Positions 55,541 to 64,000 of a stretch of 64,000 nucleotides of DNA are shown here, in pieces. Numbering within the stretch: position 1 is the first letter of the stretch; the number at the start of each line of letters is the position of its first letter. The DNA comes from an uncultured Lachnospiraceae bacterium. GTDB taxonomy: Bacteria; Bacillota; Clostridia; Lachnospirales; Lachnospiraceae. The stretch is from contig CAJUJY010000010.1 of NCBI GenBank assembly GCA_910586555.1, forward strand, positions 20,821 through 84,820. Direction: 5' to 3'. The notes beneath the pieces are model-generated. The model was given only the letters and a program-made list of their open reading frames with translations. It did no database searches and had not been told where the DNA came from. Both the position numbers and the translations under genes were made by a program.

Positions 55541-57986
55541 ATGGAAAAAGCAAGAATTGAATTACAAAATATCAGTAAAAGCTATTATTCCGAATCAGCA
55601 GTTACACAGGCTTTACGCAAAACAAGCCTGTCATTTGTACATGGGGAATTTGTGGCAGTTACTGGTGAAAGTGGAAGCGGCAAGTCAACGCTTTTAAATA
55701 TTATTGGTGGCATTGACAGTTATGATGAAGGGGAAATGATAGTAAATGGCAGGCCTACATTCCAATATACAGAAGAAGACTGGGAAGAATACAGGCGCAG
55801 CCAGGCCGGGTATGTATTCCAGGATTATAGTCTTATAGGCCATTATACTGCACTTGACAATATAACAGGCGCTCTCCTTATTATGGGGAAGGATAAGGAG
55901 GAAGCCCGTAATATTGCCATTAAATATCTTAAAAAGGTTGGTCTTGAAGGTTATGAAGCACATCCTGCAACAGAACTTTCAAGTGGACAGAAACAAAGGC
56001 TGGCTATTGCAAGGGCACTTGCAAAAAATACAGGGATTTATTATTGCAGATGAACCTACAGGAAACCTTGATGAAGAAAATACAATACGTACAATGGCAA
56101 TATTAAAAAAAATATCAAAAGAATGTCTTGTACTTCTTGTTACACATGAAAAAAGGATTGCCAGGTTCTTTGGTGACAGGATTATTGAAATACGTGATGG
56201 CAAAGTAGTAAGTGATAAACGCAGTACATCAGGTACTTATGAACGCAGTGATGATTCAAATATATATCTTAAAGAATTTGAACAAGATAATATTGAAAAC
56301 AGTTATTCCAAATTTAATATATATTACAAAAAACATGAAGCGACTCCAGTTTTTAACCTTAATATGGTATGGAAGGATAATAAACTTTACATACAAAACC
56401 TTATGGATTATGATATTATATTTGAAGGTGAAGAAAACGGAATACAGATTCTTAATACAGAACGTCCTGCACTTGAAATGGAAGAAATAGAAAATTTGTC
56501 ATATGATTTAGAAAGACTTTCCACTACAGGAAATGCAAAACTTCCATTCCATGAAATATGGCATATCGCAATGTCGAATATACACCTTATGGGGAAAAAG
56601 CAGTTATTTATTACAATAATACTAATTGCTGCTGCTGTAATGCTTTCTATTACTACAGCTAAGTTTACAAATATGGTTTCAATAAATGAGGAAAAAATTG
56701 TTTCCACAGATTCACATTATACAAAGATAGATTTCAATAATATTTCTGTATTTAACCATGCAGACCATCTTGAAGTACTTAATTTTACCTGGAAACACCT
56801 TAGAAATAATAACTATGGATACACATTTTTTACACCATACAGTAATATATATATTGCTGGCAGTGGATTTGAACAAATTAAAAATTTAAAACAAATTATA
56901 AATAATGTTTCCTATGTACCACTTGCCTGCCTGGAAAAAAACAGCCTGGTTTATGGAAAAATGCCAGAGAAGCGCAATGAAGCCGTAATAGATATGCAGG
57001 TTATTAAAAACCTTATGGCATCAAAAGGTGTTGTAACAACAAACTTTAAAACAGCACAAGATTTTATTGGTGCTATTTTAAAAACATCAAGTTATAAACT
57101 TAAATTAAAGATTACAGGAATAAGCAATAACCATGAACCTGCCCTTTATTGTGGATAAAATATATTACTTGGCTTTCCACAGAAAGGCTATAAAATTGCA
57201 AGCATTAGCAAACTGCAAAAAGAAAATTCCGGAACATATACAAATACCAGTCTTGCTGATAATGAAATACTTATAAGGGAGGGGCTTTATAATTCTTTAA
57301 GGCTGGAAAGTGATAATGGTTACAGGATTGGTGATGATTATAAACATACTTACAATATCAAAGGCACATTCCAGGATGATATTGGTATAGATTATGTGTT
57401 ATCAGACAAAGGCTGTTTAAATATACGTGACCTTATGATTTTCAATTATAAAACATGTATGGTTTATTCAGATAATCCCAAAGAAACTACTAAAAAGTTA
57501 AAAAACATTAAGGATACAAGCCTTAACATATTTAAAATGCAGCTTAAAATACCCCATAATGAAGAAATTAAGGCCTGGCGTAAAGCCAATACAGGTGATA
57601 CAGATACAAGCAGCCTTATTACTATAGCTATTGTTACAATATCGTTAATTATAGTTTATTTTACAATTAAATTCAATGCCATATCACGAAGTGAAGAACT
57701 CACTGTATACAGCCTGCTTGGTATATCTAAAAAAAGCATATTTAAATCATATATAATTGAAATGGCACTGCTTACTTCATATACTTCACTTCCTGCGGTA
57801 CTAATTACAAGTGGTGTTATTAAATTTATTGGAAATATCCCTTCGCTTGGGATTAATATGTTATTTCCGTGGTGGGCTGTACCTCTGCTTATATTAGTTA
57901 TATATATTGTACATGCTATAATAAGTATAATCCCTGTTTATAGAATACTTTCAAAACCTCCTGCAACACTTGCTGTTAAGGGATAA
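55541..57986 (+). pseudogene. ABC transporter ATPase-permease gene, broken by frameshift and nonsense
   Basis: The ATPase part begins at 55541 (Walker A GESGSGKST, signature LSSGQKQRLAIARAL). Near 56030-56036 the frame jumps: the run of three Gs has one base too many, and removing it restores TGFIIADEPTGNLD. The restored frame continues through 57155, is stopped by TAA at 57156-57158 and then stays open to 57986. The last part has three or more helices of the FtsX type. The intact gene would have encoded an ATPase fused to an FtsX-like permease. Two independent lesions make a sequencing error unlikely as the only cause. Confidence 0.85.
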
Positions 57987-58021
57987 GGACAATGGGGTTA
58001 CTTTACCAGTTCTTGTTTTAT

Positions 58022-58062
58022 AAAAACGCACATGCATATATTATAAATACATGTGCGTTTTT
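58022..58062. terminator. Bidirectional terminator
   Basis: AAAAACGCACATG (58022-58034) pairs with CATGTGCGTTTTT (58050-58062). The A/T runs serve both the ABC pseudogene and the convergent reductase gene. Confidence 0.85.
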
Positions 58063-58141
58063 AACCAGATAATATATAATTCCCATCGCAGGCAAACAGA
58101 CACTCACAGCCCGCCCATTTGCAAAACAGACTGCAAATTAA

Positions 58142-59686
58142 TTACATTTCTGCATACTTATCAACCAGCTTGTCAAATGTATAGCTGTTATCCACAATCC
58201 ATTTATCATAAGTAGTGTTTTCTGATGAAACCATTTTTCCAAGTTCTATAAAAAATTCTGGTATTTTTTCTACAACTATTGACTTTCCAAAGTCTGAAAG
58301 GTTCTCTTTCCCTTGGTAAGGGCAGCCTCCTGTGTATATTGCAAATGCCTTCTTAGGGCCATCTGGTGACTGTTTTATTGCTCCCCTGAAACCTATCTTT
58401 GCAGCCTGTTGTGCAGCACATGAAGAAGGACAGCCAGAGATATGGACTTTAGGAAGTACACCATCAGCAAAATTTTCTTTACGTACAGCATCTATACACA
58501 TATTTAAAAGTTCCTGTGAATCCCCAACTCCCACCTGGCAGATACTGTTTCCAATACATGCAACTGAAGTTTCAAAAAGATTTGAAGCACTATCCTGTGT
58601 TACTTCTAAAACCTTCTCTGCTTCTTTACCAGTACAGTTAATTATATAAAGGCTTTCTTCAGGGGTAATACGTAATTCTACGTCCTCCATATCCTTTATG
58701 GCATTATAAATTTCCATTAATTTTAAAGGCTGCATCTTTCCGCCTGCCGGCTGGTAAAATACTGCATAAAGCCCATTCTGTTTCTGTGCTGTAATCCTTT
58801 TGCCAGAAACCCTTGTCCCATCATCTTTTTTATTAATAATATATGGCTCTGGATTTATATCGAGTTTTTCACTTTCAAAAACCTTTTTAAGTTTTTCAGT
58901 AAATGCCTTTTTAAGCCCGTCTTTGCCAAGTGTATCTTGTAAAAACCTTGTTCTTGACTGTGCCCTGTTTGTATAATTACCATATTCCACAAATGTATCT
59001 GCCATTGCCTTAGCATAATAAAGCACCTTGCAAGGCTCTATACCTTCAGCAGCTTTTATGCCAAGCTTGTGTTTATTGCCAAGCCCGCCTGCAATATATA
59101 CATCAAACTTCCCATCAGGACGTGAAACAAAACCCATATCCCTGAAAGTTGCATGTGTTTCATTTAAAACAGAATTAGAAAAACATACTTTAAGTTTTCT
59201 TGGAAACTTTACTGCTTTAATAAAATTCATAAGATAGTCTGCCATTTCTTTTGCATATGGAAGTACATCAAAGTTTTCATCTTTTTGTACACCTGAAAGT
59301 GGTGAAGCCATTACATTACGTGGAAAATCGCCTCCTCCTCCACGCGAAACCATACCAGCCCTCCATACACTTTCTATCATTTCACATAAATCAGACGCCT
59401 CAAGGTTATGAAGCTGTATTGACTGGCATGTCGTAAGTTTAATTAAATCAATATTATACTTCTGGCACAGCTCTGCTATAAACTTTAACTTATCCTTTGT
59501 AACCTGCCCTCCTGCAAGGCGCAGCCTTAACATATGTTTTTCACCGCCGCGCTGTGCATAACTTCCAAAACCTCCCGAAAACCCTTTGTATTCAGCCACT
59601 GTAATTTCCTTATTATGGAATTTCATTGTTTTTTCTTTAAATTCTTCCAGGTCAGGAATAAACTCTTCTAAAAAATCTTTTACCAT
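58142..59686 (-). CDS. Nitrite/sulfite reductase (siroheme, 4Fe-4S)
   Basis: 514 residues. The two siroheme half-domains start SGGFGSYAQRGGEKHMLRLR near 38 and follow at 280-400. Cluster cysteines are C-x5-C in ACIGNSIC near 427 and C-x3-C in SGCPSSCAAQ near 463, with IYTGGCPYQGKE near 486. The start at 59686 follows AAAGGAG by eight bases. There are no visible partner genes (no cysteine or nitrate genes). Whether it reduces nitrite or sulfite is not settled by sequence. Confidence 0.9.
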   Translation of the reverse strand: MVKDFLEEFIPDLEEFKEKTMKFHNKEITVAEYKGFSGGFGSYAQRGGEKHMLRLRLAGGQVTKDKLKFIAELCQKYNIDLIKLTTCQSIQLHNLEASDLCEMIESVWRAGMVSRGGGGDFPRNVMASPLSGVQKDENFDVLPYAKEMADYLMNFIKAVKFPRKLKVCFSNSVLNETHATFRDMGFVSRPDGKFDVYIAGGLGNKHKLGIKAAEGIEPCKVLYYAKAMADTFVEYGNYTNRAQSRTRFLQDTLGKDGLKKAFTEKLKKVFESEKLDINPEPYIINKKDDGTRVSGKRITAQKQNGLYAVFYQPAGGKMQPLKLMEIYNAIKDMEDVELRITPEESLYIINCTGKEAEKVLEVTQDSASNLFETSVACIGNSICQVGVGDSQELLNMCIDAVRKENFADGVLPKVHISGCPSSCAAQQAAKIGFRGAIKQSPDGPKKAFAIYTGGCPYQGKENLSDFGKSIVVEKIPEFFIELGKMVSSENTTYDKWIVDNSYTFDKLVDKYAEM

Positions 59687-59851
59687 ATACATTTCTCCTT
59701 TATATTTTATATAATTATACAAAGTGGTTACCATTAATTTTATTATATACCATATACATATTTTTTTAAATAGCACCAGTAAAAATAATGGTACCTGTTT
59801 ACCTGTCTGGTATAAATTATACACATTTTACCCATAATTATATACAATATA

Positions 59852-60030
59852 GTGAACTGCCCATCACCTAAATGTAATGGGCTTCATAAGAAGACTGGTA
59901 TTTAAGTTTCCACCTGGAAACCAGACAGCCCTTATTCTTACAGGCGTGTCCACTCCGCCTCTGCTGTATAGAGTATTTAAACTCACAACGCTGCTTTTTA
60001 CTGTAAGCTGTATGGCTGCACTTTTTATTA
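59852..60030 (-). mobile_element. Probable right-end remnant of an IS200/IS605-type element
   Basis: On the minus strand a frame reads VSLNTLYSRGGVD, then AVWFPGGNLNTSLLMKPITFR and a stop. It runs into a GCCCAT...ATGGGC hairpin (59859-59882) and then AGTTCAC. This resembles the 3' end of tnpB genes in such elements, where the RNA guide scaffold and the right-end hairpin lie. No transposase or full tnpB is left. The match is from memory of the pattern, not a search. Confidence 0.4.
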
Positions 60031-60042
60031 TAACCTTATAAT

Positions 60043-60678
60043 TTATATATACCTTCTCAATGAAACAGACTGTGCAAGTTTTGATGGCTGTACCTTATAT
60101 ATAGCCCTGCCTGCAATTTCAGATAAAAACATTCCAAAAGCAAAAAATAAAACTGCAATTACAGCCCCCTGCCAAAAATTAAAATTATATGTTTCAAATA
60201 AAAAGTATAATAATCCATTAGATAAAATACAGCCCATACAAAACAGTACTAAAGAAACAATAAAAAACTTATACCCAAATGTTGTATATAATAAAAGAAT
60301 AAAATATTCAAGACCTGCAATTATTAGTTCATTGCCCATACACTGTGTAAATTTTTCAATGGAATCCGCCTGTATAAATCTTATAACAGATAATATAATA
60401 ATTACACTAAAAAAAGCTGCAATATTTATTATCCTTGGCACTCCAAGGCAGAACTGCCTGTATTTTGGAGAAGATTTTACAATCTTAGAAGACATAAGCG
60501 TACTTGCAGTTTGTATAATAAATAAAAAACCACAGTAAAACATCATATATACAGACGGGCTTTTAAAAGTATCTATAAATGTTATAAGTGCCACTCCAAG
60601 AATTATAAAAAACACTGAAAAAACCATATTTGACTTAAACTGGTATCCATATTTAAGAAGTTTTAAATTTTTAATCAT
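60043..60678 (-). CDS. ABC transporter membrane subunit, second
   Basis: A 211-residue membrane protein with about six helices. It overlaps the upstream membrane gene by eight bases (60671-60678). Together with it, the ATPase gene and the GntR gene it forms an operon of the YtrA-type (GntR-ABC). Sequence conservation beyond hydrophobicity is low. The ends are basic (KLLKYGYQFKSNM, VSLRRYI). Confidence 0.75.
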   Translation of the reverse strand: MIKNLKLLKYGYQFKSNMVFSVFFIILGVALITFIDTFKSPSVYMMFYCGFLFIIQTASTLMSSKIVKSSPKYRQFCLGVPRIINIAAFFSVIIILSVIRFIQADSIEKFTQCMGNELIIAGLEYFILLLYTTFGYKFFIVSLVLFCMGCILSNGLLYFLFETYNFNFWQGAVIAVLFFAFGMFLSEIAGRAIYKVQPSKLAQSVSLRRYI

Positions 60679-61288
60679 AATATTCCTCCCTTACAACACT
60701 AAACAAAATTTTTATATGAAATAATATTAAAACTGTACCAGATAATAACATCACAATACTTGATTCTATAAAAATATTTTTTATATAGACCAATACACTA
60801 AATGCAACATATAATACTAATATAATGCAAGTTATAAACTGGTAAACTGCAAAAAAATCAAAATATCTTAAAATACAAAGTGATATAATTATAAAAAAAT
60901 TTACTGAAATAATAGCAAAAATAGTTATATTACACTGGGCTTTTAAAACTACTGCTGGCACAAATATTATTAAAAACGAACTTAGCAGCCTTCTTATTAC
61001 ATCTGATAAAACAGCCCTTTTTAATATCCGGGTATAGTATACTGATGTTTTCAAATATCCATTCCTGCTGCTATCTTTACTGCTATAACCTGCAAATACA
61101 AAAAAATCTGCTATACACTCCACAATAAAAATAAATACTGGTACAGTTAATAAAACGTAGCTATGATTTATAAACAAACTTTCTATAAATAACAGCCCCC
61201 ACACTGCCAGGGGATAAACAATATATAATAAAATACCAAATATTTTACTTGGAAAAAACATATGGTAACTTTCTATATATTCTTTCAT
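60671..61288 (-). CDS. ABC transporter membrane subunit, first
   Basis: A 205-residue membrane protein with about six helices. Start at 61288 (MKEYIESYHMFF), after GGTGA; the ATG at 61300 lies too near its ribosome binding site. It belongs to the GntR-ABC operon, 100 bases after the ATPase. Confidence 0.75.
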   Translation of the reverse strand: MKEYIESYHMFFPSKIFGILLYIVYPLAVWGLLFIESLFINHSYVLLTVPVFIFIVECIADFFVFAGYSSKDSSRNGYLKTSVYYTRILKRAVLSDVIRRLLSSFLIIFVPAVVLKAQCNITIFAIISVNFFIIISLCILRYFDFFAVYQFITCIILVLYVAFSVLVYIKNIFIESSIVMLLSGTVLILFHIKILFSVVREEYYD

Positions 61289-61390
61289 AAAAATCACCAT
61301 GCCTTTCTTTATTTTGTATACCTTTTTAAAAATTTAACTTTATTAAACCATCCTTTTAAAATGTGCACTTTTTAAGTAGCAGGCATTATT

Positions 61391-62278
61391 CTATGCAAGT
61401 TTTGTATACTTTTTCATAACGGCAATACTAATCTGTGAAAGGCCAGGTACTTCTTTTGATATATTTAACCCCGCCAGTTTACCAGCATCTTCTGCCAGGC
61501 ACAGCCCTTCAAATCCATAACTGCTCTTCTGGAAACTGAACAATATATTCTTTGCAATATCTGCATCTTCATTATCACCTTTAACAAGAATATATTTTTC
61601 TTTTAAATCTTCAGAAAACCCTTGTTCTACAATTTTTCCTTTTTCCATTATTATTGCATAATCTGTTACATTTTCCATATCTGTAATATTATGTGTTGAA
61701 AAAAACACACTGTTTTCACCATCTCCTTTTTCTATGTATTCCCTTATCATCTGGCAAAGCTTATCCCTCATAAGCGGGTCAAGTGGCGAAGCAGGTTCAT
61801 CAAGAAGTAACATTTTAGTTTCCCTTGCAAATACATTAGCAAGTATTACTTTCATTTTCATTCCATCAGACAGTTTATTAAATCCTTTTTTATTCTTTTT
61901 TATTCCAGAAATCTCTATACCAAGCATATTACAGATATCGTAAAATTTATCTTTATCAAATTTTTCAAATAAAAGCCCGCTTGCACTTGCAATCTGCGGT
62001 ATAGTCCAATGGGGCATAAAATAATTACCTGGTCCTGTATATCCTGTATTCTCACGTATTAACTGTTCATCTTTTTCACCATTAAAATAATCTATTGTAC
62101 CTTTATAATCAAGCCTTATTCCTGCAAGTATATTTATAAATGTACTTTTACCTGCACCATTCTCACCAATAAGTGCCGTTGCAAACCCCTTTGGAATGTC
62201 TAATGAAGGTATATTTAATTCAAAACCTTTAAACTTTTTAGATAAATCCTTAATCTTTATTACACTTTCTTTATACAT
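61391..62278 (-). CDS. ABC transporter ATP-binding protein (GntR operon)
   Basis: A 295-residue ATPase: Walker A GENGAGKST, KLSDGMKMKVILA as signature and MLLLDEPASPLD in Walker B. Start at 62278 follows GAGGC. It lies between the GntR regulator and two permease genes. Confidence 0.92.
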   Translation of the reverse strand: MYKESVIKIKDLSKKFKGFELNIPSLDIPKGFATALIGENGAGKSTFINILAGIRLDYKGTIDYFNGEKDEQLIRENTGYTGPGNYFMPHWTIPQIASASGLLFEKFDKDKFYDICNMLGIEISGIKKNKKGFNKLSDGMKMKVILANVFARETKMLLLDEPASPLDPLMRDKLCQMIREYIEKGDGENSVFFSTHNITDMENVTDYAIIMEKGKIVEQGFSEDLKEKYILVKGDNEDADIAKNILFSFQKSSYGFEGLCLAEDAGKLAGLNISKEVPGLSQISIAVMKKYTKLA

Positions 62279-62310
62279 ACTTGGCCTCACTTCCATATAA
62301 CTTCTTTATG

Positions 62311-62688
62311 TTACGCATTTTCCTCTGTTTCAATTAACATCTTTAAGATATCTATAAGCTCACTATTTGAAACATTAGCAATCTTTGCTGCTGATATAGC
62401 ATTTATTAAATATTCTTCCATTTTCCTTATATGTTGTTCCCTTAGCATTTCACTATCCTGTGCATTAACATAATAACCTTTGCCCTGCACCGCTGTTACA
62501 AGCCCGTTTTTTTCAAGTTCTTCATATGCCTTCATAGTAGTAATAACACTAATTCTTAAATCCTTTGCCAGCCCCCTGATTGATGGAAGATACTCTCCCT
62601 GCTTAAGCTTTCCTGACAATATATCTTCCTGGAACTGCCCGGCTATCTGCTGGTATATAGGTATCCCTGAATTTTGCATTATCCTCAA
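62311..62688 (-). CDS. GntR-family regulator (YtrA type)
   Basis: A 125-residue repressor: winged helix-turn-helix at about 10-75 (YLPSIRGLAKDLRISVITTM, then YEELEKNGLVTAVQGKGYYV) and a short helical tail without a ligand domain, as in the YtrA subfamily. The frame starts with TTG at 62688, six bases after AGGTGG, or with ATG at 62679. It is first in the ABC operon and probably represses it through the operator at 62727-62754. Confidence 0.9.
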   Translation of the reverse strand: MRIMQNSGIPIYQQIAGQFQEDILSGKLKQGEYLPSIRGLAKDLRISVITTMKAYEELEKNGLVTAVQGKGYYVNAQDSEMLREQHIRKMEEYLINAISAAKIANVSNSELIDILKMLIETEENA

Positions 62689-62726
62689 ATATAACCACCT
62701 GCCTTAAATTATATGTCCCATAAACT

Positions 62727-62767
62727 GTTTATATGTTATATATACACTATAAACAACAGATTGTCAA
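62727..62767 (-). promoter_or_regulatory. GntR operon promoter with palindromic operator
   Basis: Minus strand: TTGACA (62762-62767) and TATATA (62739-62744), 17-base spacer. A palindrome GTTTATA-N14-TATAAAC (62727-62754) covers the -10. It fits the YtrA-type operator that the adjacent GntR protein would bind. Confidence 0.75.
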
Positions 62768-62778
62768 TACCCTAAACC

Positions 62779-62822
62779 AAAAAAAGCAGTTTATAGTATA
62801 AAATACTATAAACTGCTTTTTT
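62779..62822. terminator. Bidirectional terminator with operator-like stem
   Basis: AAAAAAGCAGTTTATAGTAT pairs perfectly with ATACTATAAACTGCTTTTTT over an AAA loop. It serves the Lrp gene on the minus strand. The stem includes GTTTATAG/CTATAAAC, close to the half-sites of the GntR operator 30 bases away. Confidence 0.85.
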
Positions 62823-62825
62823 ATC

Positions 62826-63272
62826 TTATATCTGGACTTCCCTGTGCTCCACAGAAGTCGAAAATACTATAAGTGTTTTTGTACGCCCATACCGCTGTAA
62901 TTCACCTATAAACTGGTCTAATTCATCTGTACTAGGAAATAATACTTCTAAAAGCATTGAATAATCCCCTGTAACACAATTACATTCAATAACATTTTTG
63001 CATTCTTTAATATATGGATAAAACTCCTTTTTGTCAATAGGTGACACTTCAAGATTAATAAATGCCTTAATATGGTAACCAAGCTTTACAGGATCTACAT
63101 AGGCATGAAAGCCTTGTATATACCCATTATATACAAGATTATCAATTCTTACTGAAACAGCAGGAGATGACAGGAAAACTTTTTCTGCAATTTCCTTTAA
63201 AGACATTCTTGCATTTTCCTGAAGCATCATTATAATCTGTTTGTCAATATTATCAAGTTCATTATTTTTCAC
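62826..63272 (-). CDS. Lrp/AsnC-family regulator
   Basis: A 148-residue protein with an N-terminal HTH (NIDKQIIMMLQENARMSLKE, IAEKVFLSSPAVSVRIDNLV) and a C-terminal RAM domain (about 65-140). The start is a GTG at 63272, seven bases after GGGAGGG; an ATG two bases earlier is out of frame. It ends at a strong terminator. It likely senses an amino acid, unknown which. Confidence 0.92.
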   Translation of the reverse strand: MKNNELDNIDKQIIMMLQENARMSLKEIAEKVFLSSPAVSVRIDNLVYNGYIQGFHAYVDPVKLGYHIKAFINLEVSPIDKKEFYPYIKECKNVIECNCVTGDYSMLLEVLFPSTDELDQFIGELQRYGRTKTLIVFSTSVEHREVQI

Positions 63273-63502
63273 ATTATATCCCTCCCTATAAATACAAAAA
63301 TATATGTGCAGGCCAGTCACATAGCCGCTTTGCAGCCTGGCCACAAAAAATTTATACTCCTTCTGGCAAAAAAACTGGCAGCCAGTACCCGCCACTTATT
63401 TCTTTTATAGCGTGAAACATGCTTTTAAATGGATTTTTTAACGAAATTAAACACTATTTGTATTATAATCTGTTTTTTTATAACAGGCAAGGGATAAAAT
63501 AA

Positions 63503-63856
63503 CTAATAAGATTTATTATTCTTTTTCTTTTCAACAATTAAACTATAACTTTCTGCAATCATTCTTTTTATATCATTATCTGGTATACTTCCATCAAGTA
63601 TTATAGTATTCCAATGTTCTTTATTCTGATGGTATCCTGGCTGTACTGCTTTATATGTACTTCTCCAAAAATCCCTCCACCCAGTATCGGTTTTCACATT
63701 AACACACATATATCCATTTCTTTTATATGTCCATGCAAAAGCTTTTTTATTTTTTTTATATCTTAATAATACCCAGTTATCATCGTGAAAAGGTGTATCT
63801 ACATATACATCATCAAATGACAATCCATATTTTAGTACTTCTTCTCTTTCTTGCAT
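63503..63856 (-). CDS. MmcQ/YjbR family DNA-binding-like protein
   Basis: A 117-residue protein of the YjbR fold: LRYKKNKKAFAWTYKRNG near 31-48, CVNVKTDTGW near 51-60 and the tail NTIILDGSIPDNDIKRMIAESY. Function is unknown. It stands between the Lrp gene and tRNA-Lys. Confidence 0.87.
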   Translation of the reverse strand: MQEREEVLKYGLSFDDVYVDTPFHDDNWVLLRYKKNKKAFAWTYKRNGYMCVNVKTDTGWRDFWRSTYKAVQPGYHQNKEHWNTIILDGSIPDNDIKRMIAESYSLIVEKKKNNKSY

Positions 63857-63910
63857 AATACTTTTAATCTCCTTGCCATAATTCCTATTATTTATGTAAT
63901 TTTAAGAAAC

Positions 63911-63940
63911 AAAAAAATCCAGTAAATTTTATTACTGGAT
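63911..63940 (-). terminator. Terminator of tRNA-Lys
   Basis: ATCCAGTAA/TTACTGGAT stem (63917-63925 with 63932-63940), followed on the minus strand by TTTTTTTG. Confidence 0.85.
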
Positions 63941-63945
63941 TAAAG

Positions 63946-64000
63946 TGAGACACGGGGGAGTCGAACCCCCGACAACTTGATTAAAAGTCAAGTGCTCTAC
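63946..64000 (-). tRNA. tRNA-Lys (UUU), partial
   Basis: The minus strand has the anticodon arm ACTTGACTTTTAATCAAGT (anticodon UUU), the T arm GGGGGTTCGACTCCCCC and acceptor GTGTCTC with A as discriminator. The 5' half lies beyond the window. No CCA is encoded. Confidence 0.95.

Overview
The window looks like chromosomal DNA of a low-GC, spore-forming anaerobic Firmicute, most probably a member of the Lachnospiraceae or a near relative. This is an inference from gene content and order: recA-recX-rny, a cotJABC spore-coat operon, clostridial-type ThiC, nifS-nifU for Fe-S assembly, an acyl-ACP thioesterase, the A+T-rich composition and the AGGAGG ribosome binding sites. There is no 16S gene to fix the species.

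Layout. 1-5.4 kb: the end of an ASKHA/DUF4445 gene (cut by the window edge), then recA-recX-rny on the minus strand with a LexA-type SOS box in the recA leader, and a DUF1653 protein. 5.5-9.5 kb: thiamine synthesis. thiE plus a HAD phosphatase (plus strand) face thiC-thiD (minus strand), which sit behind a TPP riboswitch with promoter and terminator. 9.6-12.5 kb: a short promoter-terminator unit, then a large exported protein with two intact nitrilase domains and a leucine-rich-repeat tail. 12.9-15.7 kb: cotJA (with a seven-copy Cys-rich repeat), cotJB, cotJC and a DUF3810 membrane protein. 15.7-24.2 kb: a minus-strand group of a zinc-ribbon protein, serS, a secreted Fn3-like protein, a degenerate GGDEF/EAL protein, fabF and a hybrid histidine kinase. 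24.8-26.0 kb: galK.

26.1-35.3 kb is the accessory part: a low-molecular-weight tyrosine phosphatase, a DUF2971 gene interrupted by an in-frame amber codon, decayed gene pieces, a 43-bp-period tandem repeat, an Rpn/PD-(D/E)XK nuclease and a complete type I restriction-modification system (hsdM, hsdS, hsdR). 35.7-48.8 kb: an orphan LytTR regulator, a chemoreceptor, azlCD amino-acid export, a DUF218 protein, an acyl-ACP thioesterase, a two-subunit ABC exporter divergent from an AraC regulator, DUF5662 and PAP2 proteins, a DUF4253 protein and a small membrane protein. 48.9-54.3 kb: nifS-nifU, a membrane LuxR protein with a MotA-like protein, and an ABC transporter divergent from a MarR regulator. 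54.4-58.0 kb: an exported alpha/beta hydrolase and an ABC transporter gene broken by a frameshift and a nonsense codon. 58.1-64.0 kb: an assimilatory-type nitrite/sulfite reductase, a probable IS200/IS605 end remnant, a GntR-ABC operon with a clear operator, an Lrp regulator, a YjbR protein and tRNA-Lys (cut by the window end).

No CRISPR array, replication origin, rRNA or intact transposase was seen. The most unusual items are the secreted double nitrilase with its upstream short transcript, the repeat-extended CotJA, the catalytically degenerate GGDEF/EAL protein in an operon with fabF and a hybrid kinase, the amber-interrupted DUF2971 gene, and several palindromic regulatory sites placed exactly on promoters.
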